Shown piece by piece: positions 41,981-50,489 of a stretch of 64,000 bases of DNA. The position numbers were made by a program, and so were the translations under genes. Origin of the DNA: DAIPKP01 sp964545875 (GTDB lineage Bacteria; Synergistota; Synergistia; Synergistales; Aminiphilaceae); NCBI GenBank assembly GCA_964545875.1, contig CAZJHH010000002.1, forward strand, positions 310,001-374,000. The letters run 5' to 3'. Positions within the stretch are counted from its first letter, which is position 1. Each line of letters starts with the position of its first letter. The notes below the pieces were generated by a model. It was not told where the DNA came from. It saw only the letters and a list, made by a program, of their open reading frames with translations, and did no database searches.

Positions 41981-42541
41981 CTAGGAGAGTTTCCGGATAT
42001 GTTCGGGCTTCAATCCGCTCTCGTCTCGACGCTTGGGGAAAACGCTCCGATCCCAATCTTCCGGCAGAAAGACCAGATTTTTATTTTCCAAACCCACAAA
42101 ATCCACACCGAAGAGCTCCAGAATCTCTCGTTCGCTGTACTCTACCCCGGGAATCAGAGGCCAGAGAGAAGGCATGGAAAGATTGTCCTTGGAAAGGCGA
42201 ACCTTGACTGAAACTCCCACCTGGGTTTCAAAACCTGCGGCCCGATAGAGAGAAAAATGATAATTGAGCATCACCTTCTCGCCCTCATCATTTCCAGAAA
42301 TAACATGAAAATGAGGAAAATCTAGAGTACCGAGAAACTCTACCAGCTCCAGGAATCGGGAACGGGGAATTTCCACCCAGAGATCTCCCAGCTCGCAGCA
42401 ATCCTGGACTGTGGAAAAACGCTTATGCTCCTCAAAAGAAAGAAGGTCTTCTCCTAAAAATTCTTGGAGAGCCATCTTCACTTCCGGAAAGGAAAGAACT
42501 TCGGAAGGAGAGGTTACTGCAAGGGATGTCTGTTGGCTCAT
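41981..42541 (-). CDS. mbhK: Hydrogenase 30-kDa-type subunit (NuoC/EchD/MbhK-like)
   Basis: 186-residue cytosolic subunit that bridges the small and large hydrogenase subunits. The NuoC signature is visible as PLIPGVEYSEREILELFGVDF, followed by FLPEDWDRSVFPKRRD; N-terminal LWVEIPRSRFLELVEFL fits the first strand-helix unit. It overlaps the small-subunit gene by 4 bp and lies 13 bp before mbhL. Confidence 0.92.
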   Translation of the reverse strand: MSQQTSLAVTSPSEVLSFPEVKMALQEFLGEDLLSFEEHKRFSTVQDCCELGDLWVEIPRSRFLELVEFLGTLDFPHFHVISGNDEGEKVMLNYHFSLYRAAGFETQVGVSVKVRLSKDNLSMPSLWPLIPGVEYSEREILELFGVDFVGLENKNLVFLPEDWDRSVFPKRRDESGLKPEHIRKLS

Positions 42542-43059
42542 TCGGAAAGCACCTCCTCGGCAGGGATCGTTTCCTGATCCGCCACAATGACTCCTTCAAT
42601 TTCCCGGTTTTCCTCAAGAAGGCCCTGGCGCATTTTTTCAAGTTTCAAAATTCCCTTGCTCACACCCTCCACGATAGCCTCCGGCCGGGGAGGGCAACCA
42701 TGGACATAGACATCCACGGGAATGATATTGTCCACTGGTCCCTCCAGAGTATGAGATTCATAGAAAACATCTCCGGAGCATCCGCAGTTGCCTACCACGA
42801 TGACCACTTTAGGATCCGGTATTTGGGCATAGATACGACGTAAACGATCTGCCATATATCTGGTAACGGGACCTGTCACCAGAAGGGCATCCGCATGACG
42901 AGGAGTTCCCACCAGCTTCATGCCAAAACGTTCGATATCGTACCGAGGAGAAATACAGGCTACAATTTCAATATCACAGCCGTTACAGGATCCGCTATTA
43001 CAATGAAAAACCCAAAGGGATTTCGTTAAATATTCGAGATGCATTTCTGGTTTGAACAT
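42538..43059 (-). CDS. mbhJ: Group 4 [NiFe] hydrogenase small subunit (MbhJ/EchC/NuoB-like)
   Basis: 173-residue subunit carrying the proximal [4Fe-4S] cluster that feeds the NiFe site. Ligands are C25 and C28 (SCNGCDIE), C92 (GNCGCSG region) and C122 (HGCPPRPEAI). No Tat signal, as usual for group 4 enzymes. The C-terminal ~35 residues are acidic and vary in the family. It lies 12 bp after mbhI and overlaps mbhK by 4 bp. Confidence 0.94.
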   Translation of the reverse strand: MFKPEMHLEYLTKSLWVFHCNSGSCNGCDIEIVACISPRYDIERFGMKLVGTPRHADALLVTGPVTRYMADRLRRIYAQIPDPKVVIVVGNCGCSGDVFYESHTLEGPVDNIIPVDVYVHGCPPRPEAIVEGVSKGILKLEKMRQGLLEENREIEGVIVADQETIPAEEVLSE

Positions 43060-43071
43060 CCTTTTCGCCTC

Positions 43072-43410
43072 CTAAAATACCAAGAGCATGGCGAAGATTG
43101 CCGCAGTGAGGGCAAACCACGCCACATAGTCCGTGGCGATTCCCGAATGCCAGGAATCCAGGAAAGCGTAGAAACCATGGAGAGCTTTCTTGAATCCCCA
43201 ATAAGCGGAAGAGGCCGGAACGGTAATATCCGCTCCATCCGAAGGAACCGGGTTACCTCCGTAAAAAATCTCGTCCTGAGGAGAACCTTCTTTATAATCT
43301 TTTCGTCCTTGAGCACGAAACCAGAGCGTCAAGGCTGTTATGACCATGAAGAAGGTCAGCCAGCTGAAGATGTCCCAAAAACCATATCCCGAAAGTACGG
43401 TGGTACACAT
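43072..43410 (-). CDS. mbhI: Small membrane subunit MbhI-like
   Basis: 112 residues with a membrane segment at each end (about 10-30 and 92-112) and a soluble middle holding DEIFYGGNPVP. It is placed between MrpD-like and small-subunit genes exactly as archaeal mbhI, which links the hydrogenase and antiporter modules. Identity rests mainly on position and topology. The ATG overlaps the mrpD stop by one base. Confidence 0.82.
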   Translation of the reverse strand: MCTTVLSGYGFWDIFSWLTFFMVITALTLWFRAQGRKDYKEGSPQDEIFYGGNPVPSDGADITVPASSAYWGFKKALHGFYAFLDSWHSGIATDYVAWFALTAAIFAMLLVF

Positions 43411-44975
43411 CAGAAACCACCTCCCAATACGGCACCCACGTAAGATGCCTTATCCACGAGAGCTTCTGCAGCAGGAGTAATAAAATGATCCAGCGACCAT
43501 GATGGGAAAAGGGAAAGGCCGATAATCACGAGGGCGAGAAGCCCCATTCCGAAAAGCATACTCTGGGGAACTTCCCGAACCGTGGAAAATACCTCTTTTT
43601 CGGGACCGAGAAAGGCTGTCTGGAATACCTTGACAAAGGACGCCAGAGTCAGCATGGAAGTCACCATGGCTACCACGGGAAGAATAGGGTGTACCGCAAA
43701 GGAGGATTCATAGATAAGGAGTTTGGAAACGTAGCCGTTAAAGGGAGGCAATCCCGCAATGGCTGCCGCAGCGAGAAGAAAAAGTACCGTGGTATAGGGC
43801 ATTTTTCTCGCCAGCCCTCCCAAATCGTTGAGATTTCTCGATTTTGCCGCATAAAAAAGAGCTCCCGCACAAAGAAAGAGAAGAGGTTTATACATGGCGT
43901 AGTTCAAGAGATGATAAAGTCCTCCCTTGATGGCAGTCATGCCGTAGGCCCCCATCTCCTGGGGATTTCCCAGGGCAAGAAGTCCTACCCCGAGCCCCAG
44001 AAGAATGTATCCCACCTGAGATACCGAATGATATGCCATAAGGCGCTTTATTTCTTTCTGGATCACCGCCATGCTCACTCCGACAAACATGGAAAGACAC
44101 CCCAACACGATGATCGCCCAGGCCACGGCGCTGCTTCCCATGGAAATGCCGTAAATCGAGAAACAAATCCTGAAAAGGGCGTAAAGAGAAGCCTGGCTTA
44201 CCGCCACAAGAAGGCAGGTGACTGCAGCGGGAGCTTCTGAATAGGCATCGGGAGTCCACATATGCATGGGCACGGAGCCGCATTTCATGGCGAGAGCCAC
44301 CACAAGAAATATGAGGGCTACTTTTTCAGGAAGTCCATACTGGAGATTACCCCCAATGGCCGCCATGTTCACCACGTTATAGCGGCCATAAAGAAAGGCG
44401 ATGGCCAGAAGGATAAACATGACTCCTACGGTGGAGACAAGCATGTACTTGAACCCCGCCTCCACTGTTTCAGGGCGATCTCGCCAGAAAGCCACCAGGC
44501 CGAAGGATGCTACGGAAGCAATTTCGATGAACACGAAAAGGTTAAAAAGATCCCCCGTAAGAACCATTCCCTGCATGCCTGCCAGAAGGAGGAAATAGAG
44601 GGCGGAATACTTGTCGAGCCCCGTAAATTTTTCCATGAAGCGAAGAGAAAAAAGAGCTCCCGCCAGGGCACAGAGACCTCCGATGAGAGCCATGAGAGCT
44701 CCAAAGGAATCCACTTCAAGAAGAATTCGTACCGGCAGGATCATTCCCGAAGGAAGGGGAATATTCCAGGCACTTCCCCCCATAACATAGACCAGCGTTC
44801 CCGAGGCACCCACATGTCTCCAGAGAAGCAGGGCAAAGAGGGCCGAAAGGGCTGCAAAGAAAATAAACCACACGTTCCGGGCCATTCGCCCCCCCAAAGA
44901 AACGAGAGGAGCGCCGAAGGCACCGAAAAGAGGCACCGCCACCACAAGGGCGGGAAGATGGTTTGTCCAGCTCAT
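43410..44975 (-). CDS. mbhH: Ion-pumping MrpD/NuoN-like subunit (MbhH)
   Basis: 521-residue protein with about 14 membrane segments, the proton or sodium channel subunit. Family features: the conserved Glu in FIEIASVASFGLVAFW, the broken-helix Lys region AVIQKEIKRLMAYHSVSQVGYI, and VPMHMWTPDAYSEAPAAVT. It is the only MrpA/D-type large antiporter protein in the cluster, which fits Mbh rather than a complete Mrp antiporter. It overlaps the MrpC gene by 4 bp. Confidence 0.94.
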   Translation of the reverse strand: MSWTNHLPALVVAVPLFGAFGAPLVSLGGRMARNVWFIFFAALSALFALLLWRHVGASGTLVYVMGGSAWNIPLPSGMILPVRILLEVDSFGALMALIGGLCALAGALFSLRFMEKFTGLDKYSALYFLLLAGMQGMVLTGDLFNLFVFIEIASVASFGLVAFWRDRPETVEAGFKYMLVSTVGVMFILLAIAFLYGRYNVVNMAAIGGNLQYGLPEKVALIFLVVALAMKCGSVPMHMWTPDAYSEAPAAVTCLLVAVSQASLYALFRICFSIYGISMGSSAVAWAIIVLGCLSMFVGVSMAVIQKEIKRLMAYHSVSQVGYILLGLGVGLLALGNPQEMGAYGMTAIKGGLYHLLNYAMYKPLLFLCAGALFYAAKSRNLNDLGGLARKMPYTTVLFLLAAAAIAGLPPFNGYVSKLLIYESSFAVHPILPVVAMVTSMLTLASFVKVFQTAFLGPEKEVFSTVREVPQSMLFGMGLLALVIIGLSLFPSWSLDHFITPAAEALVDKASYVGAVLGGGF

Positions 44976-45319
44976 CCCCGCAACCTCCTTATCTCGCGAA
45001 CATCAAGCGTGCCATAGTGCCGGTAGAGCACCATTATCATGGAAAGGAAAAGAGCGCTCGTGGCAAGGCCGATAACAATGGCCGTCAGGGTAAGAGCTTG
45101 AGGCGTGGGAAGCACGAAAACGCTTCCCTCTCCTCCCAGGGTGAAAACCGGTATATTCCCTCCCGAACGGTATCCGTAAACGATGAGGAGCATGTTTGCT
45201 GCGGACTCCATGACGGTGACTCCCACGGCAATTTTTATGAGGTTTTTCTCGAAAATCACCGCAAAAAGGCCGTACATGAAAAGAAGCCCCACCACAATAT
45301 AGGGCAAATTACCGATCAT
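44972..45319 (-). CDS. mbhG: MrpC/NuoK-like subunit (MbhG)
   Basis: 115-residue, three-segment membrane protein. NLIKIAVGVTVMESAANMLLI and PTPQALTLTAIVIGLATSAL match MrpC/NuoK, with the conserved Glu in the second helix. I chose ATG 45319 (MIGNLPYIVVG), which has AAGGAGG upstream and overlaps mrpB by 11 bp; the frame is open to 45373. Confidence 0.93.
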   Translation of the reverse strand: MIGNLPYIVVGLLFMYGLFAVIFEKNLIKIAVGVTVMESAANMLLIVYGYRSGGNIPVFTLGGEGSVFVLPTPQALTLTAIVIGLATSALFLSMIMVLYRHYGTLDVREIRRLRG

Positions 45320-45821
45320 GACCGGTTTCCTCCTTCCCAAACTCTTCGGCACCAAGGTTTTGCAAAACTCCATGAAGCATGTAGAAAAGGATGAGAGATA
45401 GGCCTCCCACCACCTCGAATCCCACAGCCATATTCATGAGGGCAATGGTTCCCGAGGAATTGAGCACCCCCGAGTTAACTCCCAGGGGTACGGAAGCTCC
45501 GAAAAGCCCTCCCTGATTCGCCAGGAAGTTGTAGAAGAACGTAGTGCCCAAAGCGGCGAAACCAGTGCAGATGAAAAGGAGAAGCCCCGCCTGTTCCAGC
45601 GTTACAAAGAGTTCCTTCTTGATTCTCGGCAGAGCGAAATCCCCGCCGTGGGTAATCACGAGAAACGCCAGGGCCGTAGCTACTACGGCTCCTCCCTGAA
45701 ACCCTCCACCCGGGGTAAGATGTCCGTGAATGATGACGTAACTTCCGAAAATCACCATAAACCAGGCAAAAGCGTTGCACACCACTCGGGTAATCACTGA
45801 GAGAGGACGCATATGACGCAT
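45309..45821 (-). CDS. mbhF: MrpB-like subunit (MbhF)
   Basis: 170-residue protein with four membrane segments. MrpB hallmarks are YVIIHGHLTPGGGFQGGAV in the first loop and NMAVGFEVVGGLSLIL near the end. The start ATG is directly adjacent to the stop of the preceding gene, without spacing; ATG 45812 is an alternative. Confidence 0.93.
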   Translation of the reverse strand: MRHMRPLSVITRVVCNAFAWFMVIFGSYVIIHGHLTPGGGFQGGAVVATALAFLVITHGGDFALPRIKKELFVTLEQAGLLLFICTGFAALGTTFFYNFLANQGGLFGASVPLGVNSGVLNSSGTIALMNMAVGFEVVGGLSLILFYMLHGVLQNLGAEEFGKEETGHDR

Positions 45822-46094
45822 CTAGGATTTCCCCCCTTTACGGAAAATCAGGGCAATGGAAGAAACCGCAGTAAAGAGCACCGCCGCTTCTCCCAGAGTG
45901 TCAAAGCCACGATAGTCAAAAACGACAGCGGTAACAACGTTGTTGGCTCCCCGATCTTTTTGGGCATGTTCTACAAAGTATGTATCCATGGGAGTTTCTC
46001 CGGGAAGACCAAAAGGATGCACCGCCTCCATGGCTCCCCAAACCATTCCCGCCACCACGAGAACCGCAATTAGAAAAAGCATCTTGGATTTCAT
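45822..46094 (-). CDS. mbhE: MbhE-like subunit (MrpA C-terminal fragment type)
   Basis: 90-residue membrane protein matching the extreme C-terminal part of MrpA, which is a free subunit in Mbh: ANNVVTAVVFDYRGFDTLGE followed by a membrane segment. An N-terminal membrane segment begins at MLFLIAVLVVAG. I chose ATG 46094 (MKSKMLFL), overlapping mbhD by 4 bp; the frame is open to 46478 but that part is antiparallel to neither known family nor signal. Confidence 0.88.
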   Translation of the reverse strand: MKSKMLFLIAVLVVAGMVWGAMEAVHPFGLPGETPMDTYFVEHAQKDRGANNVVTAVVFDYRGFDTLGEAAVLFTAVSSIALIFRKGGKS

Positions 46095-46357
46095 TGCTGG
46101 GATCCTTTCTCTCGGGGTTGCCTTGCCTTGCAGACTGCCCGAAGGGCAAGAACATAGATGGCAGTGCTCAGGCCGGCCCCTATAGCGGCCTCTGCAATCG
46201 CCACATCCGGAGCCTGAAGAATATAGAACTCTATGGAAAGAAGCAGGCTCAGCGCAGCAAGAGAGATAACCGAGGAAATAAGATCCCGGAACCATACTGC
46301 GAAAAAACCTGCCAAAGCCACAAGAATAAGTATGGCAAGGTGAAGGACTTCGTTCAT
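46091..46357 (-). CDS. mbhD: MbhD-like subunit (DUF4040)
   Basis: 88 residues, three membrane segments, DUF4040/MrpA-internal-fragment family: APDVAIAEAAIGAGLSTAIY is the signature helix with a conserved acidic pair. It lies between MrpG and MbhE genes and overlaps both by 4 bp. Confidence 0.9.
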   Translation of the reverse strand: MNEVLHLAILILVALAGFFAVWFRDLISSVISLAALSLLLSIEFYILQAPDVAIAEAAIGAGLSTAIYVLALRAVCKARQPREKGSQQ

Positions 46358-46731
46358 TGAGAACCACCGCCTTTCCTCTGGCTTTTCTGATCTTTCTGCA
46401 AAACGTCAATGATGGCCTGTCGAGGGAAAACGCCGCTTCGGTGAGCCGCTCGGGCGATGGCATGAGCCCCCGTAGCATTCGTTACCAGAAGAGCGATAAA
46501 GGCGATAATTACATGTATCATCAAGACGAGGAAGCGCCCTTCCCCAGTCTGCACAAAACGCCAGAATCCCCATAAAATGGCGGCGATAGAGATAAACATG
46601 GAGCCAAAGGTAGTACATTTGGTAGTTCCGTGAAGGCGGGTATAGACATCGGGAAAGCGGTACAGCGCAATACCCCCCAGAGTACAGAAAGCCAAACCTA
46701 TGGCCAGGAAAAAAGCGAGTAGAAAGGACAT
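46354..46731 (-). CDS. mbhC: MrpG-like subunit (MbhC)
   Basis: 125 residues, three membrane segments. RFPDVYTRLHGTTKCTTFG is the MrpG signature. The hydrophilic C-terminal ~25 residues (QKDQKSQRKGGGS) are unremarkable. It lies 6 bp after the MrpF gene and overlaps mbhD by 4 bp. Confidence 0.93.
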   Translation of the reverse strand: MSFLLAFFLAIGLAFCTLGGIALYRFPDVYTRLHGTTKCTTFGSMFISIAAILWGFWRFVQTGEGRFLVLMIHVIIAFIALLVTNATGAHAIARAAHRSGVFPRQAIIDVLQKDQKSQRKGGGSQ

Positions 46732-46737
46732 TTCCCG

Positions 46738-46998
46738 TCACCTCCCAATTTCGAGATACCGGGCAAAAAACATGGTGCTCACGAAGGTGAGAGCCGCATA
46801 AACAATGGCCACATCCACCATAACCACCGAGTCGTACACCACCGCAAGAAGAATCATGATGGCAATACCCAGAGTGTTAAGAGCATCCAAAGCCACCACA
46901 CGATCCGGAATGGTAGGGCCCGCCACAAGACGTCCGAACATCAGCAGGGCCACAAGACCGAGAAGTGCCGCACTCCACGCAAAAAGAAGCGTACTCAT
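46738..46998 (-). CDS. mbhB: MrpF-like subunit (MbhB)
   Basis: 86 residues, three membrane segments, with GPTIPDRVVALDALN, the MrpF motif containing the conserved Asp residues. It overlaps the MrpE gene by 4 bp. Confidence 0.93.
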   Translation of the reverse strand: MSTLLFAWSAALLGLVALLMFGRLVAGPTIPDRVVALDALNTLGIAIMILLAVVYDSVVMVDVAIVYAALTFVSTMFFARYLEIGR

Positions 46999-47483
46999 TG
47001 AGTTATCCTCCTTGCCCAGTCTGCAAAGGATCCGTAAATCTCTTTCGGATCGGGATCGGGGGACGAGAGATCGATACAGTGTACATAAAGAGCCCGATCA
47101 TCCTCATCCACATCCACCGAAAGAGTTCCCGGCGTGAGGGTAATGGAGTTCGCCAAAAGGGTAATACCTCCGTCCCCCAACCCCTCTGCGGGCACTTTTA
47201 CTATGCCAGGGCGAATTTTTCCCGTAATGACGAGCTTTGCTACATGCACGTTCGCCTTAGCGAGAGCCACCATAAAAGGACCAAAAAAATAGTGTAAAAA
47301 TCGACCTCCTCGGACAAGGCTTGCTCCAAGCCCCATTGACCTTCCTCCGCCAAAAAAGGAGCGTTCTACCAAGAACAACACACCCCCGAGGAGAAGAGCA
47401 ATGACAACTTCGGTTAATGAAATGCCGTCACCACTCCACGCCAAAAACAGATACGTTATGACGGAAAGAAAAAAAATACACAT
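46995..47483 (-). CDS. mbhA: MrpE-like subunit (MbhA), first gene of the hydrogenase operon
   Basis: 162 residues with two or three N-terminal membrane segments and a soluble C-terminal domain. ANSITLTPGTLSVDVDEDD is the MrpE signature. The start has GGGAGG 7 nt upstream. As first gene of the 14-gene set it would share the promoter region just upstream (minus-strand TAAAAT at plus 47539-47544, weak -35 TGACGG 17 bp further). Confidence 0.92.
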   Translation of the reverse strand: MCIFFLSVITYLFLAWSGDGISLTEVVIALLLGGVLFLVERSFFGGGRSMGLGASLVRGGRFLHYFFGPFMVALAKANVHVAKLVITGKIRPGIVKVPAEGLGDGGITLLANSITLTPGTLSVDVDEDDRALYVHCIDLSSPDPDPKEIYGSFADWARRITQ

Positions 47484-47807
47484 GTGCCCACCTCCCAGAA
47501 AATATCCTCATTCCGTACCAAAATGCGTCCAACAAGCCATTTTACACCAACTATGTCATATCCGTCAGGCAACTTGGTGAAAAAACCCCTTTTTCAGTAA
47601 ATTAAGTAAATCATCTTACGTTCTGCATGCAATCTAAAGAACATGGCATACAATTCTGGGATTCTTTATCCAAAAATTGGGAAGCGAGAGAGAAGGTCGA
47701 TTAGAAAAGCCAATATTTCTGCTCCCCGAAAAATAAGAATGTGCCTGAAAATTTCATGCTTGGGCCTAATGACATTTAAAGTCCCTCCTTGCCAAAGGGA
47801 CTAGTTT
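47484..47807. other. Intergenic region upstream of the hydrogenase operon
   Basis: 324 bp. It holds the leader and a weak promoter candidate of the hydrogenase operon (near plus 47539-47567) and, at its far end, a small hairpin AGTCCCT/AGGGACT (47780-47802) just after the stop of the DNRLRE-type gene with only a few T after it, a possible weak terminator. No ORF or RNA gene recognised. Confidence 0.45.
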
Positions 47808-48977
47808 TTAAGGAAGAGAAACCTTGACGTTATCCAAGGCCACCTCGGAATAGGAGTAAAAGTTGAGGGTTCCTTTTCCGGCAAACCTACCGGTAAGGAT
47901 TTTATCTATGATCAAGCTCCCATCCACGTAAACCTTCAAGGAATCTTCTATGCGGCATATGCGGTAATGCTGCCAGGTTTGCAGACGTATGTGCTCCCCC
48001 ATCTTCCACTGAACCGGATCTCTGCTACGGCCGACATGGGAGCGTGTGTTCCGCCACGACCCCGGAACCACCACATACCCATCCCCCTGTGCATTCTGCC
48101 ACCGCATAGGCAGGCCGTCTTCGCCGCACCAGGCATCGTATTCGATAATAACGTTCTCCAGGGGAATTTCCGTTTTCGATGTGAGGGGCCGATGCTGAGG
48201 ATCCTGCCAAAAAATTTTTTCATCCTTCCAACGGGCCTGAAAGCCCTGGGCATTCCATTTGGAAGCCCCTTGAGAAAAATCGTCGAAAAAGAGCACCTTC
48301 CCGGAAGGTGAATCCGGCTCCAGGGGTTTCGCCGGAGCCTGGTCCAGGAGCAGGATCGGCCGCTGATCTTTTTGCGGAAATTCCCGGGAACGGAACCCAT
48401 ACTGGCATTCCGGAACGTTTTGGGAAAGGGGCCCCCGGGAGACGAGAACCAGCCCGTGATTGGGAGTTCCCCGGAGCCATGCGTTTACGAGATTCGTAAT
48501 GTCCACATCCACCCACTTGTTCGGATTGCCCCCCGGGCAGAAGCACACTTCCGGCCGGGGATCAAAGGAAGGTTGATTCTCCCATGTAAGATCCCCCGGA
48601 CGGGGTTCCGCCGGGGAAGAATAATTTCCCCTCCCCTCCTGCCAGGGAGAGGTAACCCGATGAACGCATATATCCAGGGTTCCCGTTCCTGCGGAATGAT
48701 AGTGATACAGTCTCAGAACCGCAGAGGAAACGGCGTTCACCCGGGGAAGGGCAAAACGGAGATAGGTCCGTTTTTCTCCTCCCAGGGGATGCCACCCCGC
48801 TCCCAGAGAGCCATAGGCCCCCCAATTGGAGTTATTCCAATTCCTGTATTTATAGGCATATACATGATTATCCGCCTGGGCCTCCAGCACCGCCGGAGAC
48901 GCCCCAGCGGCTTCTCGAGACACGACCAGGAGCGAGAACAGCAGAAAAAAGGACATTCTTTTTGATATATGCAACAT
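47808..48977 (-). CDS. Secreted DNRLRE-domain (CBM96-like) protein
   Basis: 389 residues with a Sec signal peptide (MSFFLLFSLLVVSREAAGA). Residues ~30-205 look like the DNRLRE beta-sandwich: ADNHVYAYKYRNWNNSNWG, then YLRFALP and DLTWENQPSF and WVDVDITNLVNAW, as in carbohydrate-binding CBM96 modules. Residues ~225-389 form a second beta-rich, lectin/LamG-like domain (VLFFDDFSQGASKW ... GTLNFYSYSEVALDNVKVSL). No catalytic site is seen. It follows the membrane-protein gene at 49031 by 53 bp and probably shares its transcript. A surface adhesin or polysaccharide-binding role is inference. Confidence 0.78.
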   Translation of the reverse strand: MLHISKRMSFFLLFSLLVVSREAAGASPAVLEAQADNHVYAYKYRNWNNSNWGAYGSLGAGWHPLGGEKRTYLRFALPRVNAVSSAVLRLYHYHSAGTGTLDICVHRVTSPWQEGRGNYSSPAEPRPGDLTWENQPSFDPRPEVCFCPGGNPNKWVDVDITNLVNAWLRGTPNHGLVLVSRGPLSQNVPECQYGFRSREFPQKDQRPILLLDQAPAKPLEPDSPSGKVLFFDDFSQGASKWNAQGFQARWKDEKIFWQDPQHRPLTSKTEIPLENVIIEYDAWCGEDGLPMRWQNAQGDGYVVVPGSWRNTRSHVGRSRDPVQWKMGEHIRLQTWQHYRICRIEDSLKVYVDGSLIIDKILTGRFAGKGTLNFYSYSEVALDNVKVSLP

Positions 48978-49030
48978 GGCAAAGACCTCCTTCTAGGAAA
49001 AATCGATTCTCCAAGGGGGGATAAAAAGGC

Positions 49031-50077
49031 CTAGGCTCCCCAATCCTTTTTCACGACTTCTATTTTGGAGACAAGTTCCTGGGATCCCCGGGAAGCCAGA
49101 GCATCCAGGATTCTCCTTTTCGTTTTTTTAAGCGGAGGTTCCATAATCCGAAGGACCACCTCCTCTCCTTCCAGCAGGAGAAACCGGGTCACTTCCTTCG
49201 GAGCCAGCAGGTTCCGCACCTTTTTCACGCTTCGGAGAGTGCTAACCCGAATATCCCGGAAATCTTTCCACTCCAGTTTGTTGAATCCCGTCATTCCTCT
49301 CAAAATGACGCCGCTCTCCTCCACGAACACCTCCTGAGCTCCCGTGGCGGTAATGAACAAAGCCATAACGGGAACGAGGATGAGGGTCATGAAGATTCCC
49401 ATAACCCGAAACTCCGAATCCCATCCCCGGGTATTCCAAAGAGAGACAAAAAGCACATCGAGAACTCCGTAAGCAAAAACCGAAAGAATCAGGATCGTTA
49501 TGGCATCCCACAAGAGCAGAATCATGGGACGTGCCACGAGAATGCCTCCCCGGGAAGAACTTCGATAAAGCTTGCCTATCCAGCTTCCGAGAAGGCAAAG
49601 AAAAATGCCTCCCAATCCCAAGGGAATATGTCCTTTTTCCAGAAAAGGCACGGGAGCGAGAAAACGATCCTCCTCGAAATGGAGAGAATAGAAAAAAAGC
49701 TGCTCCATGGGAAAGATCGGGCTGGATTCCGTGTAGAGAAAACGCCCCTCTTTCTCGGAGGAATCCAGAAATCTCTCCGCAAAAGCTTGCCAATCCCGGG
49801 GAGAGACTTCCTCCATCTTCATGGAGTTCTGCCGGTACTTTTCCGCATTTTTCGCACACCACCAAAGGCTCCGCTGAATATTTTCCAGGCCCTCCGGAAA
49901 ATCCCTCCGGTCTATGCGGGGAACTCCCGAAGAAATCGGCTCTTCCAGAAGAGGGGTTATATAGGGCACACCTCGAATCTTCTCCACCATACGCTCCATG
50001 GGGGGAGGGCACACAAGCAGCACCAGGGAAAGCGGGAGCAAAATAAATAAAAGCATACGGGAATAAAGTTTTGCCAC
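49031..50077 (-). CDS. Membrane protein of unknown function with C-terminal PH-like domain
   Basis: About 348 residues. An N-terminal membrane segment (LLFILLPLSLVLLVC) is followed by a ~110-residue extracytoplasmic region with a CAKNAEKY helix, then three membrane segments between about 150 and 255, and a C-terminal soluble part (EVFVEESGVILRGM ... ILDALASRG) that looks like a bacterial PH-type domain. No family name is certain. I chose the GTG at 50077 because AAAGGA lies 7 nt upstream; the ATG at 50122 has no ribosome site. Confidence 0.65.
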   Translation of the reverse strand: MAKLYSRMLLFILLPLSLVLLVCPPPMERMVEKIRGVPYITPLLEEPISSGVPRIDRRDFPEGLENIQRSLWWCAKNAEKYRQNSMKMEEVSPRDWQAFAERFLDSSEKEGRFLYTESSPIFPMEQLFFYSLHFEEDRFLAPVPFLEKGHIPLGLGGIFLCLLGSWIGKLYRSSSRGGILVARPMILLLWDAITILILSVFAYGVLDVLFVSLWNTRGWDSEFRVMGIFMTLILVPVMALFITATGAQEVFVEESGVILRGMTGFNKLEWKDFRDIRVSTLRSVKKVRNLLAPKEVTRFLLLEGEEVVLRIMEPPLKKTKRRILDALASRGSQELVSKIEVVKKDWGA

Positions 50078-50489
50078 GGGAAAATCCTTTCTCCGAATCC
50101 TCGGCAATCCGGCATAAAGCATAAAGAGAGAGGAAAAACATATCGGGTAAAAAGGGAAAGGTGCCGTAAAGTCTAACTTTAAGCGTTACTTCTGAAAAAG
50201 TCTCTTTATTTTACCAAAAATTCCATAACGCCGGAATGTTGCATTTTACGGCAAGATGAAAATTAAATAAGATTCGATAAAAACAGAGGCCACAACAACT
50301 CTTGCAGACTCTGCCGCCCTGAAATCTGCGACAACTTCCTGATCTAAAGGGTTTTTGTGAAAACCTGTCTTTTTAAAAAACACTGGGGTCGAGTATAATA
50401 CGACCTTACTCGCCATGTTGGCGTACCGGTATTTTCAAATTGGGAAAAACAAAATGCTTGATAAATAACGAAAGGGAGGAACAGATATT
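50078..50489. other. Intergenic region between divergent membrane-protein and exchanger genes
   Basis: 412 bp, AT-rich. On the plus strand a perfect TATAAT at 50394-50399 probably serves the exchanger gene (poor -35). On the minus strand TAAAAT with a distant weak -35 is the only promoter candidate for the gene at 49031. No ORF or RNA structure recognised. Confidence 0.4.

Noticed and set aside
43410..47483. Interpretation as a stand-alone Mrp Na+/H+ antiporter operon
   Set aside because: A full-length MrpA is missing (only the MbhD/E-type fragments are present) and the genes overlap directly into the hydrogenase genes.
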